From: Ochromonas danica
Lineage: Eukaryota > Sar > Chrysophyceae > Chromulinales > Chromulinaceae
Length of the DNA: 30,154 nt
Reading direction: 5' to 3'
Assembly (NCBI GenBank): GCA_015146655.1
Contig: VKHL01000237.1
Span: 1-30,154, forward strand
Shown: positions 27,047 through 30,154 of the stretch, in pieces
Position numbering within the stretch: position 1 is the stretch's first letter
How the letters are laid out: every line of letters starts with the position of its first letter
Position numbers and translations under genes: made by a program
Notes under the pieces: generated by a model
What the model was told of the DNA's origin: nothing
Databases searched by the model: none
The model's input: only the letters and a program-made list of their open reading frames with translations

Positions 27047-27787
27047 ATGTTTTTTATTAAAGCTATGACATCTTTTCGGTGGATTTGGGGTATTTTATTC
27101 TTTGTTGTTTTTGTTTTATATAACTATTTATGCTTTGTTTCTTTTGTTGAGCAGCTTGAAAATGATTTAAATGTAGCCATGTTATTATCAGAGTCGTTTA
27201 TAAATGCTAATCAGATTGCATTAGAACGGTCTAACAATTTGGTAGTTTCTACTACCAGCGATAACAGTGCTTTTAGTGTTCTATTAACAGTTGGTGGAGT
27301 TGTTCTAGCTATTACTGCTGTTTTTTTATTATTTGGTATTGTTGTGGATTTTTGTTATCCTCAACCTATATATCTGCCGTATGATTCTTGGTTGTCTTTT
27401 CACTTAAAGGCAAATAGTGCGTGCAGTATTTATTTAAAATGGTTACCTGTTTACAATTGGAAACTACAATCTTTAAAGTACTATCTGGACTATTATATCC
27501 AAATATGGTCTACGCATGATAACCCTGCGGCTGATCAGTTGCCTGAGGTGATTATTACTTTGGGTCAAAAATACCAACAAATGCTTGATTTTCAACATTG
27601 CGGATATAAAGTACTACAGTATGTGTGTGCTAGTGATCCAGGGGCGGTTAACCGCCTTACGCCAAAGGATCTGGATTTGTTTTTTAAAACACTAGAGCAT
27701 TCCCAAGACATTACTGATTTTATTTTGGTATCAAAGAAGGTGGCTAACGCGGATGCATTCGGAGTTATTAATAAACTTTTTACATAA
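27047..27787 (+). CDS. Unknown two-membrane-segment protein, orf246
   Basis: No known family recognised. The 246-residue product has a hydrophobic segment at about residues 11-33, an acidic/polar loop of about 50 residues, a second hydrophobic segment at about 77-104, and a soluble C-terminal domain of about 140 residues. Its motif DLDLFFKTLEHSQDIT near residue 211 matches DLHAFLKSIESFDDIT in orf247 (558-1301), and the lengths differ by one residue. I infer they are paralogs placed far apart in the genome, one next to nad1. It sits 17 bases after nad1 and 13 bases before tRNA-His, so it is embedded among normal genes. Function is unknown; inner membrane is likely. Confidence 0.72.
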   Translation: MFFIKAMTSFRWIWGILFFVVFVLYNYLCFVSFVEQLENDLNVAMLLSESFINANQIALERSNNLVVSTTSDNSAFSVLLTVGGVVLAITAVFLLFGIVVDFCYPQPIYLPYDSWLSFHLKANSACSIYLKWLPVYNWKLQSLKYYLDYYIQIWSTHDNPAADQLPEVIITLGQKYQQMLDFQHCGYKVLQYVCASDPGAVNRLTPKDLDLFFKTLEHSQDITDFILVSKKVANADAFGVINKLFT

Positions 27788-27800
27788 TTTATTCCACACA

Positions 27801-27874
27801 GGTGAATATATCTCAATAAGTAGAGAATCAAATTGTGGCTTTGAAGGTTATGAGTGCAATTCTCATTATTCACC
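27801..27874 (+). tRNA. trnH: tRNA-His(gtg)
   Basis: Anticodon arm TCAAA-TTGTGGC-TTTGA gives GTG. Acceptor GTGAATA/TATTCAC is perfect, with a G at -1 (27801) opposite C73, the usual identity feature of bacterial-type tRNA-His. Confidence 0.93.
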
Positions 27875-27875
27875 C

Positions 27876-27949
27876 GAAGAAATAGCTCAATTGGTTAGAG
27901 TGACAGCCTGTCACGCTGTAGGTTGCGGGTTCGATTCCCGTTTTTTTCG
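27876..27949 (+). tRNA. trnD: tRNA-Asp(gtc)
   Basis: Acceptor GAAGAAA/TTTTTTC with one wobble, D arm TAGCTCAATTGGTTAGAG, anticodon loop CTGTCAC gives GTC, T arm GCGGG-TTCGATT-CCCGT. One base from tRNA-His. Confidence 0.95.
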
Positions 27950-27982
27950 GATTTATTGCTGTGAGTAAGGATTATTCAAAGT

Positions 27983-28351
27983 ATGACCAGTTTATTTTTT
28001 TTAGAATCTACGAAAATAGGTTTAATTATTTTATTTTCTGTAGTGTTATCGTGTTTGATAGTTTTATTCTCATTTTTACTAGGTCCTTCGATACCAGATT
28101 CAGAAAAGTCTTCTATCTACGAATGTGGGTTTGATCCTTATGAAGATGCAAGGAATGAGTTTGATGTTCGTTTTTATTTAGTAGCAATTCTTTTCATAAT
28201 CTTTGACTTAGAAACCGTATTCTTTTTTCCATGGTGTGTTAGTTTGAGTCATTTAAATTTTGGTGGTTTTTGGAGTATGCTTGATTTTATTTTAGAGTTA
28301 TTGGTTGGTTATATTTACGCTTGGCAGGCAGGTGCTTTAAATTGGGATTAA
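27983..28351 (+). CDS. nad3: NADH dehydrogenase subunit 3
   Basis: Membrane subunit of complex I whose loop contacts the quinone site. The 122-residue product has three membrane segments and the conserved loop [20 protein letters not shown] (about residues 42-61), including the Cys whose exposure marks the active/deactive state in other organisms, then [20 protein letters not shown] with its conserved Asp-Leu-Glu. Normal length. It follows tRNA-Asp by 33 bases and precedes rps14 by 4 bases. Confidence 0.98.
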   Translation: MTSLFFLESTKIGLIILFSVVLSCLIVLFSFLLGPSIPDSEKSSIYECGFDPYEDARNEFDVRFYLVAILFIIFDLETVFFFPWCVSLSHLNFGGFWSMLDFILELLVGYIYAWQAGALNWD

Positions 28352-28355
28352 TATT

Positions 28356-28667
28356 ATGAAATTATCTGCCAATAAGGATAAAAAGTTAAGAAAAAAACTT
28401 TCTCAGCTAGAACTAGAAGAAAGACAATATAGATACTTACGAGTTAATGTATTGAATCTTCCTTATTATAAGCAAGATCGTAATGTATATAAACATTACT
28501 TTAACGCTAGATTAAGAAAAAGAATTTCAAAAACGAAACTTGTTAGAAGATGTTTATTGACTTATAAAGCTCGTGTAATGTATAAAAAGTTTAAAATATC
28601 AAGAGTTAAACTTAAATACATGTTGGATTTAAATCTAATTGCTGGTTATAAAAAAGCAGTTTGGTAA
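28356..28667 (+). CDS. rps14: Ribosomal protein S14
   Basis: Small-subunit head protein. The 103-residue product has normal length and the C-terminal signature RRCLLTYKARVMYKKFKISR followed by an Arg/Leu helix and ending GYKKAVW, which matches RCxxTGRxRGxxRKFxLSR...GxxKASW of the family. The N-terminal part is a basic helix, as usual. No zinc-binding Cys pairs are seen, typical of the zinc-free type. It lies between nad3 and rpl14, in the reverse order to the bacterial rpl14...rps14. Confidence 0.95.
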   Translation: MKLSANKDKKLRKKLSQLELEERQYRYLRVNVLNLPYYKQDRNVYKHYFNARLRKRISKTKLVRRCLLTYKARVMYKKFKISRVKLKYMLDLNLIAGYKKAVW

Positions 28668-28678
28668 ATTATTAGCAT

Positions 28679-29065
28679 ATGATACAAAAAAATACAGTTT
28701 TATCAGTAGTAGACAATTCCGGAGTAAAGCGCGCTCGTTGTATCCATGTTTATCATGGGTATAGAAAACGTTATGCTAAACTTGGTGATTTAATATTAGT
28801 CTCTTTGTTGGCTGTTCGACGCAAAGAAAAAACGGAGAAGCAAGATTTAAAAAAAGGAGGTGTTTCTAAGGCAATAGTCCTTAGAACAAAGTCAACTAAA
28901 AGTTTTAAGAGTAATAATCAATTATTTTTCAAAGAAAATAGTGTGGCTTTATTAAATAGTAAAAGTAAATTTGCAGGAACAAGAGTGTTTGGTGTAATTC
29001 CTCGTTTGTTAAGAAAAACTAGATTTTTAAGGTTACTTAAAATGTCTGGTGGTGGTGTATTTTAA
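28679..29065 (+). CDS. rpl14: Ribosomal protein L14
   Basis: Large-subunit protein at the subunit interface. The 128-residue product begins MIQKNTVLSVVDNSGVKRAR, matching the family start (MIQxxTxLxVADNSGAKxxx), and has KAIVLRTKS, the NSVALLNSKSKFAGTRVFGVI segment (residues about 94-114; core GTRVFGVI) and the ending regular for L14. Slightly longer than the bacterial 122 residues, with a Gly-rich end. It follows rps14 by 11 bases and precedes tRNA-Asn by 6 bases. Confidence 0.97.
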   Translation: MIQKNTVLSVVDNSGVKRARCIHVYHGYRKRYAKLGDLILVSLLAVRRKEKTEKQDLKKGGVSKAIVLRTKSTKSFKSNNQLFFKENSVALLNSKSKFAGTRVFGVIPRLLRKTRFLRLLKMSGGGVF

Positions 29066-29071
29066 CCACGT

Positions 29072-29143
29072 TCTTTGATAGCTCAGTGGTAGAGCAGTTG
29101 GCTGTTAACCAATTTGTCGTGAGTTCAACTCTCACTCAGAGAT
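29072..29143 (+). tRNA. trnN: tRNA-Asn(gtt)
   Basis: Acceptor TCTTTGA/TCAGAGA with one mismatch, anticodon loop CTGTTAA gives GTT, T arm GTGAG-TTCAACT-CTCAC. Confidence 0.95.
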
Positions 29144-29152
29144 CTTAATAGT

Positions 29153-29545
29153 ATGTCTACTTTAGCTAAAACAGCTTGCAAGCATAAAAGAAAACCAAAA
29201 GTTCGATTAAACAGAACACCAGCACTTCAAAAAACTTGTCAACGCCAAGCTATTGCAGTTAAGGCTTATACTCGTTCGCCTAAGAAACCAAATTCTGCAA
29301 GACGTGCGGTATGTAAAGTTCGTTTCTGGTCTAAAAAAAGAAAAAGACTTTATATATTAGAAGCGTATATTCCTGGAATAAAACATAATGTACAAGATTA
29401 CACTGTTTTACTTCTAAGAGGAGGAAGAATTAGGGATTTACCAGGTATTAAGTATAGAGTAGTTAGAGGGGCTTATGACTGTGAGGGTGTTAAAAATCGA
29501 AAAAATGCTAGATCAAAGTTTGGAGCAAAAAAACCAGGAGTTTAA
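29153..29545 (+). CDS. rps12: Ribosomal protein S12
   Basis: Decoding-centre protein of the small subunit. The 130-residue product is of normal length and has PALQKTCQRQAIAVKAYTRS, the conserved PKKPNSARRAVCKVRF segment carrying the decoding-site Lys, and LLRGGRIRDLPGIKYRVVRG with the second conserved loop. It follows tRNA-Asn by 9 bases and is followed 12 bases later by rps7, the bacterial str operon order. Confidence 0.99.
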   Translation: MSTLAKTACKHKRKPKVRLNRTPALQKTCQRQAIAVKAYTRSPKKPNSARRAVCKVRFWSKKRKRLYILEAYIPGIKHNVQDYTVLLLRGGRIRDLPGIKYRVVRGAYDCEGVKNRKNARSKFGAKKPGV

Positions 29546-29557
29546 TATTAAAAATAT

Positions 29558-30031
29558 ATGTCATTAAGAATTAATACACAAAAGTTAGCCAAATTAAAAA
29601 AAGGTAGAGTTCCTACGTTAGGTACCAGTTTTGTAGGTGTTTTAATAAAAAACGGTAAAAAGAATAAAGCAACTAAAATTTTTGAAAATGCATTAGCTAA
29701 TGCATGTTTAGAGTTAAAAAAACCATTACCTTTTGTATTAAAAACTGTAGTGAATCAAACGTCACTTTTTTTTGAAATTAAAACATTAAAGCGTGGAAAA
29801 CGTATGCTTACAATTCCTCGTTTTGCGAATAGAAATCGTATTCGTTTTTTGACCGTTCGAAATTTAGTTCGTGATCTTAGAGAGGAAAAATCCTTTTTAA
29901 ATTTAACAGATAGGCTTACTCAAGAATTTATTAAAATAATTTTAGGGAGATCTTCAAAGACTATTGAAAAAAATAAACAGGTTGTTAAAGAGGCTGTGAG
30001 ACATAAGTCATTTTTACATCATAGATGGTAA
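29558..30031 (+). CDS. rps7: Ribosomal protein S7
   Basis: Primary 16S-binding protein of the small-subunit head. The 157-residue product matches family length. Visible are the first helix region LIKNGKKNKATKIFENAL (KIMxDGKKxxAxxIxYxAL in bacteria), the KKPLPFVLKTVVNQTSLFFEI segment near residues 64-84 (in bacteria NVxPxVEVRSRRVGGxxYQVP, here divergent), and a conserved basic helix with EAVRHKSFLHHRW at the end, matching the family's Lys/Arg-His ending. It is 16 bases before the frame that runs off the window. Confidence 0.95.
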   Translation: MSLRINTQKLAKLKKGRVPTLGTSFVGVLIKNGKKNKATKIFENALANACLELKKPLPFVLKTVVNQTSLFFEIKTLKRGKRMLTIPRFANRNRIRFLTVRNLVRDLREEKSFLNLTDRLTQEFIKIILGRSSKTIEKNKQVVKEAVRHKSFLHHRW

Positions 30032-30047
30032 AAACAAAAATAAAGAT

Positions 30048-30154
30048 ATGAAAAGAGATAGTCGTAATTTTATGAAAGGTTTCGCTATGAAAATAGCTAA
30101 AGATGGGAGAATATTGTTTATCGTGTGTCATGTGAGCGAGTTCTCTCCAAAGCG
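30048..30154 (+). CDS. Unassigned gene, start only, cut by the window end
   Basis: An ATG 16 bases after the rps7 stop opens a frame that is unbroken for 35 codons to the window edge; it begins MKRDSRNFMKGF and reads EFSPK just before the edge. Close spacing after rps7 and an open frame suggest a real downstream gene, but I recognise no family in so short a piece. The matching degenerate copy on the minus strand at 23579-23740 agrees best in this frame (SRNF, KGF, EFSPK), which supports a coding origin. It could also be a non-coding repeat. Confidence 0.45.
   Translation, partial: MKRDSRNFMKGFAMKIAKDGRILFIVCHVSEFSPK

Noticed and set aside
30048-30154. A fragment of rRNA (SSU 3' end or LSU domain IV) at the right edge and at 23.6 kb
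   Set aside because: Short words such as AGTCGTAA and GAACTCG recall rRNA, but no longer run of rRNA core sequence or helix order fits either copy.

Overview
This window is part of an AT-rich, gene-dense mitochondrial genome of a free-living-type protist. It encodes respiratory complex I subunits (nad1, nad2, nad3, nad4, nad5, nad6, nad7, nad9, nad11), cox1, atp9 and a bacterial-like set of ribosomal protein genes (rpl2, rpl14, rpl16, rps3, rps4, rps7, rps11, rps12, rps13, rps14, rps19), plus 21 convincing tRNA genes. Mitochondrial nad11 together with so many ribosomal proteins rules out animals, fungi and land plants and points to a gene-rich protist lineage (stramenopile-like content is compatible); I cannot name the species. 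The code looks standard: tRNA-Trp has anticodon CCA, Trp is TGG, and TGA is used as a stop (for example at 1301). rRNAs, cob, cox2, cox3, atp6, atp8 and nad4L are not seen, so the window is only part of a larger molecule.

Layout. 1-1637 (+): three unassigned membrane-protein ORFs. 1638-2191: convergent AT-rich spacer. 2192-23174 (-): one long minus-strand block holding cox1, V, L(taa), nad5, S(tga), orf175, nad11, nad4, nad7, nad9, nad2, Q, Y, rpl16, rps3, rps19, rpl2, E, L(tag), C, nad6, P, M, A, G, rps4, orf334, F, atp9, W, M, R, K (listed in window order, i.e. reverse of transcription). 23175-24449: a 1.3-kb non-coding divergent strand switch with strong small hairpins. 24450-30154 (+): rps13, rps11, S(gct), nad1, orf246, H, D, nad3, rps14, rpl14, N, rps12, rps7 and a gene cut by the window end. 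If the molecule is circular, both plus blocks could be one, giving a two-arm genome with one divergent and one convergent point.

The genes serve the electron transport chain and the mitoribosome. Remnants of bacterial ribosomal operons survive: rpl2-rps19-rps3-rpl16 (overlapping), rps13-rps11 and rps12-rps7; tRNAs sit between genes and probably act as processing punctuation.

Most unusual items: (i) a family of mitochondrially encoded two-membrane-segment proteins (orf247, orf246 and probably orf167) of unknown function; (ii) Nad9 with a roughly 120-residue, extremely acidic C-terminal tail; (iii) an inverted pair of related sequences, one degenerate in the strand switch and one starting an open frame at the window's right edge; (iv) strongly enlarged Rps3, Rps4 and Rps11, and a charged orf334 abutting rps4 that might carry a displaced part of it.
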